From: Staphylococcus sp. 17KM0847
GTDB taxonomy: Bacteria > Bacillota > Bacilli > Staphylococcales > Staphylococcaceae
Reading direction: 5' to 3'
DNA: 64,000 bases
Assembly (NCBI RefSeq): GCF_013463155.1
Contig: NZ_CP040781.1
Span: 186,001 to 250,000 of the forward strand
The position numbers and the translations under genes are program-made. Shown here piece by piece: positions 37,228-47,225 of the stretch (positions within the stretch are counted from its first letter, which is position 1; each line of letters begins with the position of its first letter). Under the pieces are notes generated by a model, which had not been told where the DNA came from, searched no databases, and was given only the letters and a program-made list of their open reading frames with translations.

Positions 37228-38679
37228 ATGTCAAAAAATAATAAAAAACCTGACCGTGGCGACTTACAACAAAATTTGTCAGAAAAATTTGTATGGGCAA
37301 TTGCATATGGTTCTTGTATTGGTTGGGGGTCTTTTATATTGCCGGGTGATTGGATCCAAACATCGGGACCCATTGCTGCATCCATTGGCATTTTTATTGG
37401 GGCATTATTAATGATGATTATTGCAGTAAGTTACGGTGCTCTAGTAGAACGATTTCCTGTTTCTGGTGGCGCATTTGCATTTAGCTTTTTAGGTTTTGGA
37501 CGTTATATTAGCTTTTTTTCATCATGGTTTTTAACATTTGGGTATATTTGTGTTGTAGCACTAAATGCCACAGCGTTTAGTTTACTGATTAAGTTTTTGA
37601 TACCTGATGCAATTGCAGTGGGCAAATTATATACTATTGCAGGTTGGGATGTTTATATTACGGAGATTATTATTGCATCAGTTTTACTACTGGTATTTAT
37701 GGTTATTACGATTCACGGTGCTAGTGTATCGGGTTCGTTGCAATTTTATTTCTGTGTCGCAATGGTTATTGTCGTTGTTGCAATGTTTATTGGATCGTTT
37801 TTTGGAGAGAGTTTTTCACTCGATAATTTACGACCTTATCAAGGCCCTCAATATGGTTGGTTTCAAGCCATCGTAATGATTGTATCCGTTGCCCCGTGGG
37901 CATATGTTGGTTTTGATAACATTCCGCAAACAGCTGAGGAATTTAATTTCTCACCCAATAAAACATTTAAGTTGATTGTATATAGTTTATTAGCTGCAAG
38001 TGCAACGTACATCATGATGATTTTATATACAGGGTGGTTAACAGCACCACAAGATGAACTTTGGATGACAGGTGCAGTAACACGTGAGGCATTTGGTACA
38101 ATAGGATTAGGCGTATTAGCAGTTGCGATTATTATGGGGATTTTTACAGGATTGAATGGTTTCTTATTAAGTGCGAGCCGTTTATTATTTTCGATGGGGC
38201 GTTCAGGTATTATGCCGACAGTCTTTAGCAAGTTACATCCACGTTACAAAACCCCGTATGTTGCTATTATCTTTTTAGTTGGATTAACTTTAATTGCACC
38301 GTGGTTAGGACGTACAGCACTGACATGGATTGTAGATATGTCTTCCACAGGTGTATCTATTGCATACTTTGTTACATGTCTTGCAGCGGCAAGGTTATTT
38401 AGCTATGATAGGCAAAGTAAGACATATGGTCCGGTTTATAAAACATTTGCCATTATCGGATCAGTGATTGCGTTTATTTTTCTTATTTTATTATTAGTGC
38501 CAATATCACCAGCTTCATTATCATTACCGTCACATATTGCATTAGGGTTATGGTCACTATTAGGACTTGTTTTCTTCTTCATTCGACTGCCGAAGTTACG
38601 ACGTATGGATAAAGATGAATTGTCACAGTTGATTTTAGATACACGTAAAAAAGATGTAGAACGTATGATTGAAGATTAG
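37228..38679 (+). CDS. APC-family amino acid permease
   Basis: The 483-residue protein has about 12 membrane helices; helix 1 carries the APC-type GSCIGWGSFILPG motif. Substrate is unknown. The start at 37228 has AGGGGTG upstream; GTG 37216 is less likely. It is a single gene with its own strong terminator at 38890. Confidence 0.8.
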   Translation: MSKNNKKPDRGDLQQNLSEKFVWAIAYGSCIGWGSFILPGDWIQTSGPIAASIGIFIGALLMMIIAVSYGALVERFPVSGGAFAFSFLGFGRYISFFSSWFLTFGYICVVALNATAFSLLIKFLIPDAIAVGKLYTIAGWDVYITEIIIASVLLLVFMVITIHGASVSGSLQFYFCVAMVIVVVAMFIGSFFGESFSLDNLRPYQGPQYGWFQAIVMIVSVAPWAYVGFDNIPQTAEEFNFSPNKTFKLIVYSLLAASATYIMMILYTGWLTAPQDELWMTGAVTREAFGTIGLGVLAVAIIMGIFTGLNGFLLSASRLLFSMGRSGIMPTVFSKLHPRYKTPYVAIIFLVGLTLIAPWLGRTALTWIVDMSSTGVSIAYFVTCLAAARLFSYDRQSKTYGPVYKTFAIIGSVIAFIFLILLLVPISPASLSLPSHIALGLWSLLGLVFFFIRLPKLRRMDKDELSQLILDTRKKDVERMIED

Positions 38680-38889
38680 TCATGAGACAAGACGATATCA
38701 GTGTACTTTGTGACTAAAATGTGATTGAAAACTACAAAAATATAATAATTCGTAATAAATTAATGAAATATTAATAATTCTTTCCCAAAAACTTATTAAA
38801 ACGTGGTACATTAGAACCAAGCAAAAGATGTGGTCTGTAACCATCAATCTTTTTATGCTTTTCATTTTCAAAAAAGTTCTCCAATAATA
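38680..38889. other. Intergenic, AT-rich
   Basis: No supported gene lies between the permease stop and its terminator hairpin. A minus-strand reading frame of 70 codons here looks like chance: it overlaps the hairpin and has no ribosome site I recognise. Confidence 0.5.
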
Positions 38890-38943
38890 AGGTCCGTTAG
38901 TTCTTATCATGTAGCGATGATAGAACTAACGGACCTCTTTTTT
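38890..38943 (+). terminator. Strong terminator after the permease
   Basis: A 15-bp perfect stem AGGTCCGTTAGTTCT/AGAACTAACGGACCT (38890-38904 with 38922-38936) is followed by a T-run. Confidence 0.85.
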
Positions 38944-39002
38944 GATGATTGCGTGTAGTGGAAATGTAATGCGATCATGCTTGCACATTTTATTTAATAG
39001 AA

Positions 39003-39036
39003 AAGAATAGAAACTTAGACGTATAAATCGTTTCTA
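39003..39036 (-). terminator. Possible terminator of pta-lipL
   Basis: A 7-bp stem TAGAAAC/GTTTCTA (39008-39014 with 39030-39036) has a T/C-rich tail on the minus strand, 40 bp beyond the lipL stop. Confidence 0.45.
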
Positions 39037-39075
39037 CCTCAGTTTTATGAGTAAATGATTAAGCCATTTTATAGA

Positions 39076-39930
39076 TTAAATGCTGTCATCATGATAGTCG
39101 AGTTGCGCATTAATTTTAGCATTACGCACAATCATACGATCATAATAATATTCGTAACGTGACCATTCATCAGCTGTGATGGCATCAGTGTTCAAGTGTC
39201 CCCCTAAATCTTTAATCGCATATAAGAGTTTGAACATTACATCTTGTACAGTAATTGGACGTCCTAATAATGACTCCAAAGAAGCCATACATGTTGGATC
39301 GATATGTGGGTAATTGAATTTTGTAACTTCACCTTTTAATGCACGTGTGTAAAAATCACGCATCAGCAGTGCACGTTCAGAACCAGAACCTTCTACACAT
39401 AAGTAAATTTGGACTGCAATACCACCACGCACACGACGTTGTGAGATGCCAGCAAATTTTTTATTATCAATACTAAGGTCGAATTTTCCCGGGCAATAAG
39501 AGTGAACAATCTCGTGAGTATGAATATCTATATCTTCATCTTCAAACATTTTACAGATAAGCATGTACATTACAGTAAAAGCCTCGTCAATAGATACTTC
39601 TGTCTTGCCTTTAAACATGAGAGAAATATTTAATACACCTTGATCAAGGACAACACCGAGTCCGCCAGAATTGCGCACAATTGCATTGTAGCCACGTTCA
39701 TTTGTTAATAATGAAATGCCATCGTTGAGGTAAGGTAAACGTGAATCATGAATACCTAGAATAACAACATGCTGATGTACCCAAGTTCTCACAACATTTG
39801 GCGATAAGCCTTTGCCGACACTTTCTGAAAATGTATCATCAAATGCAAAGGATTGCATGGGTTCAAGACCAGTTGTATGGTCTATATAACGCCATGCAAT
39901 ACCATTGAAATACTTTGTAGCTAAATCCAT
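39076..39930 (-). CDS. lipL: Octanoyl-[GcvH]:protein N-octanoyltransferase (LipL-like)
   Basis: The 284-residue protein belongs to the biotin/lipoate ligase fold. The SYCPGKFDLSI motif with Cys146 is the LipL amidotransferase signature, with Lys158 in NKKFAG, rather than the LplA adenylation type. LipL moves octanoyl or lipoyl from GcvH to E2 subunits. The start at 39930 shares TAATG with the pta stop, so the two are translationally coupled; a longer frame inside pta is rejected. Confidence 0.82.
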   Translation of the reverse strand: MDLATKYFNGIAWRYIDHTTGLEPMQSFAFDDTFSESVGKGLSPNVVRTWVHQHVVILGIHDSRLPYLNDGISLLTNERGYNAIVRNSGGLGVVLDQGVLNISLMFKGKTEVSIDEAFTVMYMLICKMFEDEDIDIHTHEIVHSYCPGKFDLSIDNKKFAGISQRRVRGGIAVQIYLCVEGSGSERALLMRDFYTRALKGEVTKFNYPHIDPTCMASLESLLGRPITVQDVMFKLLYAIKDLGGHLNTDAITADEWSRYEYYYDRMIVRNAKINAQLDYHDDSI

Positions 39931-40919
39931 TATTGCAATGCTTGTGCTGCTGTAATAATAGATAGATTGTATACGTCTTCTGAAGAGCAACCGCGTGATA
40001 AGTCATTAACAGGAGAGTTTAAACCTTGTAATACAGGACCTACTGCATCATAACCACCTAAGCGTTGTGCAATTTTATAACCGATATTACCTGCCTCTAA
40101 ACTTGGGAAAATAAATACGTTAGCATCACCTTGAATTTTTGCATCAGGTGCTTTTTTCTTAGCTACTTCAGGCACAATGGCAGCATCGAATTGAAATTCA
40201 CCATCGATAACAACATCTGTTAAGTTTTCAGATGTGACTTTTTCTTGTGCAAGTTTAACAGCTTCTACAACTTTTTCAGTATCATCAGACTTCGCTGAAC
40301 CTTTTGTTGAGAAACTTAACATAGCTACACGTGGTGACATACCAAAACTTTGTGCAGATTTGGCGCTTTCAATCGCAATTTCAGCTAAATCTGATGCGCC
40401 AAGTTCTGGGTTGATGGCACAGTCACCAAAAATATATTGTTTATCTTCTTTAATCATGAAGAAAATACCTGATGTTTTTGAAACGCCGGGTTTTGTTTTG
40501 ATGATTTGTAATGCTGGACGGACAGTATCAGCTGTTGAATGGGCAGCTCCACTTACAAGACCATCTGCTTTACCAGCGTAAACAAGCATTGTACCAAAGT
40601 AGTTAACATTGTTGAGTAGTTCTTGTGCTTGTGCTTCTGTTGCTTTACCTTTACGGCGTTCTACAAATTTGTTTACAAGGTCTGCTTTAAGTTCGCTTGC
40701 ATCAGGTTGAATCATTTCAACACCTTCAATGTTCAAACCTTTATCGGCAGCAAGTGCTTTAATGTTATCCACATTACCTAACACAATTGGAGTAACATAA
40801 TCAGAAGCCTGTAATTCAACGGCCGCTGATAAAACGCGTTCATCTTCTCCTTCAGGTAATACGATGCGTACATTTTTACCTGATAATTTGTCTTTTAAAA
40901 CATTTAATAAGCTAGACAT
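39930..40919 (-). CDS. pta: Phosphate acetyltransferase
   Basis: The 329-residue enzyme interconverts acetyl-CoA and acetyl phosphate for acetate overflow. It is of the short Pta class without a DRTGG domain. Family segments include RIVLPEGEDERVL, GMLVYAGKADGLVSGAAHSTADTVRPALQ (in parts) and GGYDAVGPVLQGLNSPVNDLSRG. GGAGG precedes the ATG. Divergent from hemQ, with lipL coupled downstream. Confidence 0.92.
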   Translation of the reverse strand: MSSLLNVLKDKLSGKNVRIVLPEGEDERVLSAAVELQASDYVTPIVLGNVDNIKALAADKGLNIEGVEMIQPDASELKADLVNKFVERRKGKATEAQAQELLNNVNYFGTMLVYAGKADGLVSGAAHSTADTVRPALQIIKTKPGVSKTSGIFFMIKEDKQYIFGDCAINPELGASDLAEIAIESAKSAQSFGMSPRVAMLSFSTKGSAKSDDTEKVVEAVKLAQEKVTSENLTDVVIDGEFQFDAAIVPEVAKKKAPDAKIQGDANVFIFPSLEAGNIGYKIAQRLGGYDAVGPVLQGLNSPVNDLSRGCSSEDVYNLSIITAAQALQ

Positions 40920-41089
40920 AATAGTCCTCCTTTTACGTTCCTATATCAATCATTTCCGTTTATCATTATACGCTATTTAATACAAGATTTCCAAGACGTG
41001 AAATTTATGGGTTTTATTTCATTTTAGTATAATGCTTGTGATACTATTTACATGTAGATGAATTTTATAAAGATGAAGGAGTGTTCGGA

Positions 41090-41851
41090 ATGAGTCACGC
41101 AGCTGAAACTTTAGATGGATGGTATAGCTTGCATTTATTTTATGCAGTAGATTGGGCATCATGGCGACTAGTACCAGAAACAGAACGCATGGAGATGATC
41201 GCTCAATTTGAATCACTATTGACTGAACTCAAAGGTGCTAAAGATACAGGTGAGGGAGATCATGTTGCTTACAATATTGCAGGTCAAAAAGCAGATATTT
41301 TATTATGGTTTTTACGACCTGACATGAAAGCATTAACTGCAATTGAGACGGCGATTAATAAGCTACCTATTGCAGATCACTTTATTCCAACATATTCATA
41401 TGTGTCGGTGGTTGAGTTGAGCAATTATCTTGCAGGCAAATCAGATGAAGACCCTTATGAAAATCCACATGTCCGTGCACGTCTCTACCCACAATTACCG
41501 GAGACAGACTATATTTGTTTTTATCCAATGAACAAGCGTCGTAATGAGACGTACAACTGGTATATGTTATCAATGGAAGAACGTAAAAAATTAATGTATG
41601 ACCATGGCATGATTGGTCGTAAGTATGCAGGTCGAATCAAACAGTTTATTACGGGATCTGTTGGTTTTGATGATTTTGAGTGGGGCGTGACGCTTTTCTC
41701 AGATGATGTATTACAGTTTAAGAAAATCGTATACGAAATGAGATTTGATGAGACGACTGCACGTTACGGAGAATTTGGTAGTTTCTTTATTGGCAATAAG
41801 TTAGATCAACAAACGTTCCGAGAAATGATGGCAATCTCTGTTGAAAAATAA
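41090..41851 (+). CDS. hemQ: Coproheme decarboxylase HemQ
   Basis: The 253-residue chlorite-dismutase-fold enzyme performs the last step of the coproporphyrin-dependent haem pathway of Gram-positives. The catalytic Tyr145 (CFYPM) and proximal His172 (YDHGMIGRK) sit at the same numbers as in S. aureus HemQ. The start [12 protein letters not shown] at 41090 has GGAGT upstream; an in-frame GTG at 41081 is rejected. Confidence 0.95.
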   Translation: MSHAAETLDGWYSLHLFYAVDWASWRLVPETERMEMIAQFESLLTELKGAKDTGEGDHVAYNIAGQKADILLWFLRPDMKALTAIETAINKLPIADHFIPTYSYVSVVELSNYLAGKSDEDPYENPHVRARLYPQLPETDYICFYPMNKRRNETYNWYMLSMEERKKLMYDHGMIGRKYAGRIKQFITGSVGFDDFEWGVTLFSDDVLQFKKIVYEMRFDETTARYGEFGSFFIGNKLDQQTFREMMAISVEK

Positions 41852-41928
41852 GAGCAGTTATTACTGGATATTAAAAGACAATATCGTCTCATCTATCCAC
41901 AATAGGTGAAGGTATTAACATAAGAGTC

Positions 41929-41970
41929 GCACCCCTGCATGGTTGTACATCATGTGGGGGTGCGTCGTTT
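41929..41970 (+). terminator. Terminator after hemQ
   Basis: A GC-rich stem GCACCCCTGCATG/CATGTGGGGGTGC (41929-41941 with 41951-41963) is followed by GTCGTTTT. Confidence 0.75.
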
Positions 41971-42157
41971 TAATATTACAAAAAAGTGGCATTTATCCGT
42001 CCCCCTTTTTCATATATTTTCTCAATAATATTAATGCTTAAAAAGCCCTCTTAAACAAGCTAGGCCACCTTTTGTTAAGAATAAAGTTCTGTATTAAACG
42101 TATTCATGTTATAGTAAAAGCATTAAAAGACTAAATGGATAAAGGGGAGACAAGGCA

Positions 42158-43519
42158 ATGGATTCGGAAAAGCAAACTTTGAAACCCACGATAGGTCTAT
42201 TTACTGCAGTAACAATCATTGTTGGAACAATTATAGGGTCGGGGGTTTTCGTAAAACCGAGTTCTGTACTTGAATATGCTGGAACAAGTAATTTGGCATT
42301 GTGGGCATGGTTGCTCGGTGGGTTACTTACACTTGCATCGGGATTAACAATAGCTGAAGTGGGTGCACAGATTACGCGTACAGGTGGCTTGTATGCATAT
42401 ATTAAAGATATTTATGGCTCGTTTTGGGGCTTTTTAACAGGGTATACTTTGACTGTTTTGTATGGTCCAGCAATCATTGTATCACTCATTTTGTTTTTAG
42501 GTATTTTGATTACTAATTTTTTTGCGCTTGATACATTTTGGACAATTCCTATTGGTAGTGGCATATTTTTATTTCTATTACTACTCAATATTGCTGGGAC
42601 ATACTATGCGAATGCAATGCAAAATGTTACGACACTTGCTAAACTTATTCCTATTTTTGCAATTGTTGTGTTTGGTCTTGTTTATGGTGAATCCGGTGTC
42701 TTTGGTAGCGATGTGACGCAAATTATTATGAACAATGATGGTACAGTTAATTTTGGTCGTGCAGTATTAGCGACATTGTTTGCATACGATGGATGGATTA
42801 TGCTAACCACAATGTCTGGTGAAATGAAAAATCCACAGAAACATTTACCACTCGCCATGTTAATCGGTATTTTGATCGTGACGTTTGTTTACTTGATGAT
42901 CAATATCGCTGTTTTTAAAACTTTACCAGCTTCAGAAGTCTATTTATTTGGTAATCGTGTAAGTGCTGAAGCGGCGACAATACTATTTGGAAGTATTGGA
43001 GCTAAAATTGTAAACATCGGTTTGATTATCTCGATTATTGGAACGTTGAATGGCAAGTTAATCACGTTTCCACGTATTCCATTTGCGATGGCGCAAGATA
43101 ACTTATTACCTTATTCTCAATATATTCAATACGTTAGCAAGCGTTTTAGTTCGCCAATTGGAGCACATATCGTGATGAGTGGTTTGACATTGCTGATTTT
43201 AACGTTGAGTATCGTTTTTCCAACCATTTTTGATGCAGACTATTTATCTGAAATCACGATATTTATTATTTACTTTTTCTATATGGCATCATTTGTAGGA
43301 TTATTTATTTTAAGAAGACAAAATAAAGGAAAGCCTCGTGCTTTTTCAGTTCCGTTTTATCCTATCTTACCATTACTCGCTATGGGTGGTGGACTCTTTA
43401 TTGTTATTAATACATTCATTTCAGACCCACTTGGTTCTGGTATTGCAATTATGGGTCTATTGTTCGGTATTCCACTGTACTTATTCACAGTTAAAAGTCA
43501 GAAAACGAATAAGTTTTAA
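42158..43519 (+). CDS. APC-family amino acid permease (SteT/LAT-like)
   Basis: The 453-residue protein has 12 predicted helices, with IIGSGVFVKPSSVLEYAG in the first helix as in LAT-type exchangers and GGLYAYIKDIYG further on. B. subtilis SteT exchanges serine and threonine; that role here is inferred. The downstream threonine/serine exporter genes 18 bp later strengthen a link to Ser/Thr transport. AAAGGGGAG precedes the ATG. Confidence 0.8.
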   Translation: MDSEKQTLKPTIGLFTAVTIIVGTIIGSGVFVKPSSVLEYAGTSNLALWAWLLGGLLTLASGLTIAEVGAQITRTGGLYAYIKDIYGSFWGFLTGYTLTVLYGPAIIVSLILFLGILITNFFALDTFWTIPIGSGIFLFLLLLNIAGTYYANAMQNVTTLAKLIPIFAIVVFGLVYGESGVFGSDVTQIIMNNDGTVNFGRAVLATLFAYDGWIMLTTMSGEMKNPQKHLPLAMLIGILIVTFVYLMINIAVFKTLPASEVYLFGNRVSAEAATILFGSIGAKIVNIGLIISIIGTLNGKLITFPRIPFAMAQDNLLPYSQYIQYVSKRFSSPIGAHIVMSGLTLLILTLSIVFPTIFDADYLSEITIFIIYFFYMASFVGLFILRRQNKGKPRAFSVPFYPILPLLAMGGGLFIVINTFISDPLGSGIAIMGLLFGIPLYLFTVKSQKTNKF

Positions 43520-43537
43520 AAAAAGAAGGTGACAACG

Positions 43538-44293
43538 ATGACAAAATCAAAACCATCTGATCAAGATGTAATGAATATTGTAATATTGGCTGGTCGTATT
43601 TTATTAGAATGTGGTGCAGAGGCAAATCGTGTAGAAGATACAATGCACAGAATAGCAGCAGCCTATGGTTATGAAGAAACACAAGGATATGCTTTGAATA
43701 TTTTTATTAATTTTTCGTTGTCACCTGATCATGATACACGTATGGTGAAAATAAAAAAGAATGACACAAATTTGCGTAAAGTTTTTTTGGTTAACCATAT
43801 ATCACGTCAAATTGCACAACAAAAGTTATCATTTGACCAAGCATATCAAACCTTAAAGCGTATTGATAGAGAGCAAAACCGCTATGTATTATGGCATAAG
43901 ATGTTATTTGCTGGTTTGATTTCAATGGGCTTTTTATATTTGCAAGGTGGTTATTGGGAAGACTTACTTCCAGCTGTTCTTGCAGGTGCATTAGGATATT
44001 TTGTGACAGAATATATGAAAGGGAAACAATTGACACTGTTTATTCCGGATTTATTAGGGGCTATTGTCATTGGTCTCATTGCTATTCCAATTAATCATTG
44101 GATTGGCAGTCCCAACTTAGGTGCTACAATTACGGCTGCTGTAATGCCTATCGTTCCGGGCGTGTTGATTACTACGGCAATCCAAGATTTATTTGAGCGA
44201 CATATGTTGATGTTTACCGCAAAGTTTTTAGAGGCGATTGTTACCTCTTTTGCAATTGGTGCAGGTATTACAACAGCATTTCTTATTCTATAA
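43538..44293 (+). CDS. Threonine/serine exporter ThrE, large half
   Basis: The 251-residue protein has a soluble N-terminal ThrE domain (about 10-110, ILLECGAEANRVEDTMHRIA) followed by about five membrane helices. In this split form the larger half pairs with a smaller membrane protein, here the next gene. The ATG at 43538 has AAGAAGGTG; the upstream GTG at 43529 overlaps the ribosome site. Confidence 0.8.
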   Translation: MTKSKPSDQDVMNIVILAGRILLECGAEANRVEDTMHRIAAAYGYEETQGYALNIFINFSLSPDHDTRMVKIKKNDTNLRKVFLVNHISRQIAQQKLSFDQAYQTLKRIDREQNRYVLWHKMLFAGLISMGFLYLQGGYWEDLLPAVLAGALGYFVTEYMKGKQLTLFIPDLLGAIVIGLIAIPINHWIGSPNLGATITAAVMPIVPGVLITTAIQDLFERHMLMFTAKFLEAIVTSFAIGAGITTAFLIL

Positions 44294-44305
44294 GGAGGTT
44301 GAGTT

Positions 44306-44770
44306 ATGGCGATTCCAATTATTTTCATTTGTAGTTTCTTAACCTCTTTTTGCTTTGCATTTATTTATGATGCACCAAGACGTTTATTTTTACCAGCTGG
44401 ATTATGCGGTGGATTTGGCTATTTAATCTACCATTTGACACAAGTTGAATTTGGTATTGATGGGATATATGCAAGCTTATGTGGTAGCTTTGCGCTTGGC
44501 ATTATTAGTCACCTTATGGCACGTCGATACAAATCTCCTGTGATCATTTTTATGATTCCAGGCATTATTCCGCTTGTACCGGGAAGTATTTTTTTAAAAG
44601 CAACTCAAAAATTACTTACATTAGAATTTAATGAAGCAAGTGATATTTTTGTGCGTGCTACATTAATTGCTGGTGCTATTGCTGTTGGCTTATTAATGTC
44701 TGATCAAATTTCAAAATCGTTTATCCGCAAGCCCATTGCAATTATTAAACCTAAAAACGCTCAAAAATAA
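44306..44770 (+). CDS. Threonine/serine exporter ThrE, small half (ThrE_2)
   Basis: The 154-residue protein has about five membrane helices and the GIIPLVPGSIF motif typical of the ThrE_2 half. TAAGGAGG precedes the ATG. It lies 12 bp after the large half, and a terminator follows at 44854. Confidence 0.82.
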   Translation: MAIPIIFICSFLTSFCFAFIYDAPRRLFLPAGLCGGFGYLIYHLTQVEFGIDGIYASLCGSFALGIISHLMARRYKSPVIIFMIPGIIPLVPGSIFLKATQKLLTLEFNEASDIFVRATLIAGAIAVGLLMSDQISKSFIRKPIAIIKPKNAQK

Positions 44771-44853
44771 GAGGTGTATCTCGTTTTTTGAAATAAATCA
44801 AAAATAGCGTATCACAAGCTTGAAGTGTATGTGTATTATTTGGGGTTACTGAG

Positions 44854-44896
44854 TGCGGAGTGGTCATATCTCGTATATGATTGCTCCGTATTTTTA
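44854..44896 (+). terminator. Terminator after thrE halves
   Basis: A long G-U-containing stem (about 44854-44868 with 44875-44889) is followed by ATTTTTAT. The remaining sequence to 45062 holds only the sdcS leader. Confidence 0.65.
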
Positions 44897-45062
44897 TGCC
44901 ATGATAAGAAGAAGTTATAGCATATAGGAGGTTATTTGTATCATTTGAAGGCAAGAATATTGTGAAAGTATATATCATAATAACGTTTTAATGTGATATA
45001 CTATTTAAAAATGTGTTATGTTTTATGGTGTTGTAAGGGAAAGTTAGCAAGGGGGGACTCAC

Positions 45063-46604
45063 ATGACAAATCCAAAAGAATCACGTTTATTGACGTTTTT
45101 TACAGTTAAAAAGAAAGATCCATCATATACATTATCACAGCTAATAGGATTGGTTTTAGGACCTTTACTGTTTGCGTTGATTTTGTTATTTGTACGCCCA
45201 GATGATTTAAGTTTTAAAGGGTTATATGTTTTAGCGATTACAGCATGGATTGCCGTATGGTGGATTACAGAAGCTATTCCAATTCCGGCGACAAGTTTGC
45301 TACCGTTAATCCTAATGCCACTGGGTCATGTTATGGATAGTGCAACGGTATCTGCACAATATGGTAACGATATTATTTATCTGTTTTTAGGTGGCTTTAT
45401 TTTAGCTGTTGCAATGGAGAGATGGGATTTGCATACGCGTATTGCATTAACAATTATTAATAATATTGGGACAAGTACAGGGCGTATTCTACTGGGATTT
45501 ATGGTAGCAACAAGTGGCTTATCGATGTTTGTATCTAACACGGCTGCTGTAATGATTATGATACCGATTGGACTTGCAATTATTAAAGAAGCATACGCAT
45601 TGAAAGAAGATCATCAAGATGATAGTAGTATTATGAAGTTTGAACGCTCACTTGTTCTAGGTATTGGTTATGCTGGAACAATTGGTGGGTTAGGAACATT
45701 AATTGGAACACCGCCACTTATTATTTTGAAAGGACAGTATGCTACAAATTTTGGTGAAGAACTCAGTTTTGCAAAGTGGATGATTATTGGCGTGCCGACA
45801 GTTATCTTACTTATTTTTTTAGCGTGGCTATATTTTAAGTTTATTGCATTTCGTCATGATATGAAGACATTGCCGGGTGGAAAAAAAGTAATTGAAGATA
45901 AGCTCACTTCATTAGGTCAGGTAAAATATGAAGAAAAAGTTGTTTTTTGTATTTTTGTACTTGCATCATTTTTATGGATATCACGTGAATTTTTATTATC
46001 AAAGTGGCAATTTACTGAATTGATTGCTGATGGTACGATTGCCATGTTTGTATCGATATTGTTGTTCTTAATTCCGGCTAAAGATCATCATAAACGTATT
46101 TTAGATTGGTCGGTAGCCAAAGAATTGCCATGGGGCGTACTATTGCTCTTTGGCGGGGGTCTAGCTCTAGCAAAAGGTATTCAAGAAAGTGGATTAGCAG
46201 CATGGCTGGGGACACAAATGACGCTACTTAAAGGTGTCAGCCCCATTATTATTGTGATTGTTATTACTGTGTTTATTCTTTTTTTAACGGAGATTACATC
46301 AAATACGGCGACTGCAACAATGATTTTACCTATTTTAGCAACATTATCAGTAGCTATTAATGTACATCCATTGTTGTTGATGGCACCTGCAGCAATGGCA
46401 GCAAACTGTGCGTACATGTTACCCGTAGGAACGCCACCCAATGCCATTGTTTTCGGAACGGGTAAGATACAAATTAAAGAGATGGCAGTTAAAGGTTTTA
46501 TAATGAATTTAATCAGTATTGTTGTGATTATTCTGGTTGTCTATTTTGTTTTACCGCCTGTTTTAGGTATAGATATTACACAAAGTATTCCATTACATAA
46601 ATAA
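45063..46604 (+). CDS. sdcS: Sodium-dependent dicarboxylate transporter SdcS (DASS/SLC13)
   Basis: The 513-residue protein imports succinate, fumarate and malate with sodium. It closely resembles S. aureus SdcS: WWITEAIPIPATSLLP, MFVSNTAAVMIM, IGTPPLIILKG and the paired SNT motif in TSNTATATMIL, ending MLPVGTPPNAIVFG. About 11-12 membrane segments. AAGGGGGG precedes the ATG. Confidence 0.92.
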   Translation: MTNPKESRLLTFFTVKKKDPSYTLSQLIGLVLGPLLFALILLFVRPDDLSFKGLYVLAITAWIAVWWITEAIPIPATSLLPLILMPLGHVMDSATVSAQYGNDIIYLFLGGFILAVAMERWDLHTRIALTIINNIGTSTGRILLGFMVATSGLSMFVSNTAAVMIMIPIGLAIIKEAYALKEDHQDDSSIMKFERSLVLGIGYAGTIGGLGTLIGTPPLIILKGQYATNFGEELSFAKWMIIGVPTVILLIFLAWLYFKFIAFRHDMKTLPGGKKVIEDKLTSLGQVKYEEKVVFCIFVLASFLWISREFLLSKWQFTELIADGTIAMFVSILLFLIPAKDHHKRILDWSVAKELPWGVLLLFGGGLALAKGIQESGLAAWLGTQMTLLKGVSPIIIVIVITVFILFLTEITSNTATATMILPILATLSVAINVHPLLLMAPAAMAANCAYMLPVGTPPNAIVFGTGKIQIKEMAVKGFIMNLISIVVIILVVYFVLPPVLGIDITQSIPLHK

Positions 46605-46734
46605 GAAGACACTGATTACAATGTGATACACTTCGTATGCTTTCTATACGTCTAGTCATCGAGTGAAAACCTTGAAAAAAACTCAAAAAAGAGTAAAATG
46701 ATTAGAGTTATTAGGCTAAGAGAGGTGGAGTTAG

Positions 46735-47070
46735 GTGAAAAATAAATTCATGGTTTGTGATGATTGTCAAGCAGTTAATGTAAAAAGTGTCACGAACAAG
46801 TTGAAAAAGTTGGACCCTGATGCTGAAATAGAAATAGGTTGTCAATCATACTGCGGGCCAGGGAGACGTAAAACATTTGCATTTGTTAATAACCGTCCAC
46901 TTGCTGCACTCACTGAAGAAGAACTTATGGAAAAAGTTGAAAAACAGTTACAAAAACCACGTGATCCGGAAGAAGAGGAACGCCTGAGAAAGCGTAATGA
47001 AGAACGCAAACGTCGCAAAGAAGAGCAAGATCGAAAGTTGAAAGAAAAACTTGCTAAGCGTCAACGGTAA
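46735..47070 (+). CDS. YuzB-like DUF1450 protein with charged coiled-coil tail
   Basis: The 111-residue protein has an N-terminal DUF1450 domain (1-60) with CDDC (8-11), [13 protein letters not shown] and [10 protein letters not shown]. The remaining half (about 62-111) is an uninterrupted Glu/Arg/Lys-rich helix, probably a coiled coil. The start is GTG behind GAGGTGGAG. Function is unknown; the paired cysteines could bind a metal or Fe-S. Confidence 0.78.
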   Translation: MKNKFMVCDDCQAVNVKSVTNKLKKLDPDAEIEIGCQSYCGPGRRKTFAFVNNRPLAALTEEELMEKVEKQLQKPRDPEEEERLRKRNEERKRRKEEQDRKLKEKLAKRQR

Positions 47071-47102
47071 TAACGTGTTCAAAAACAAATAAACAGTTAG
47101 TG

Positions 47103-47134
47103 AGCCGAATTCATTGTTATGAGTTCGGCTTTTT
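47103..47134 (+). terminator. Terminator after YuzB-like gene
   Basis: AGCCGAATTCA/TGAGTTCGGCT (47103-47113 with 47120-47130) is followed by TTTTA. Confidence 0.75.
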
Positions 47135-47225
47135 ACATTATTTGGTGAATCATATATTTTATGAATAATGTGTGGGTAATATGGGAATAAAGTGACTATA
47201 ATAAAGATAAAAAGGGATGTTTTCT

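Noticed and set aside
38698..38910. 70-codon minus-strand frame after the amino acid permease
   Set aside because: It runs through the terminator hairpin and has no Shine-Dalgarno site or family resemblance.
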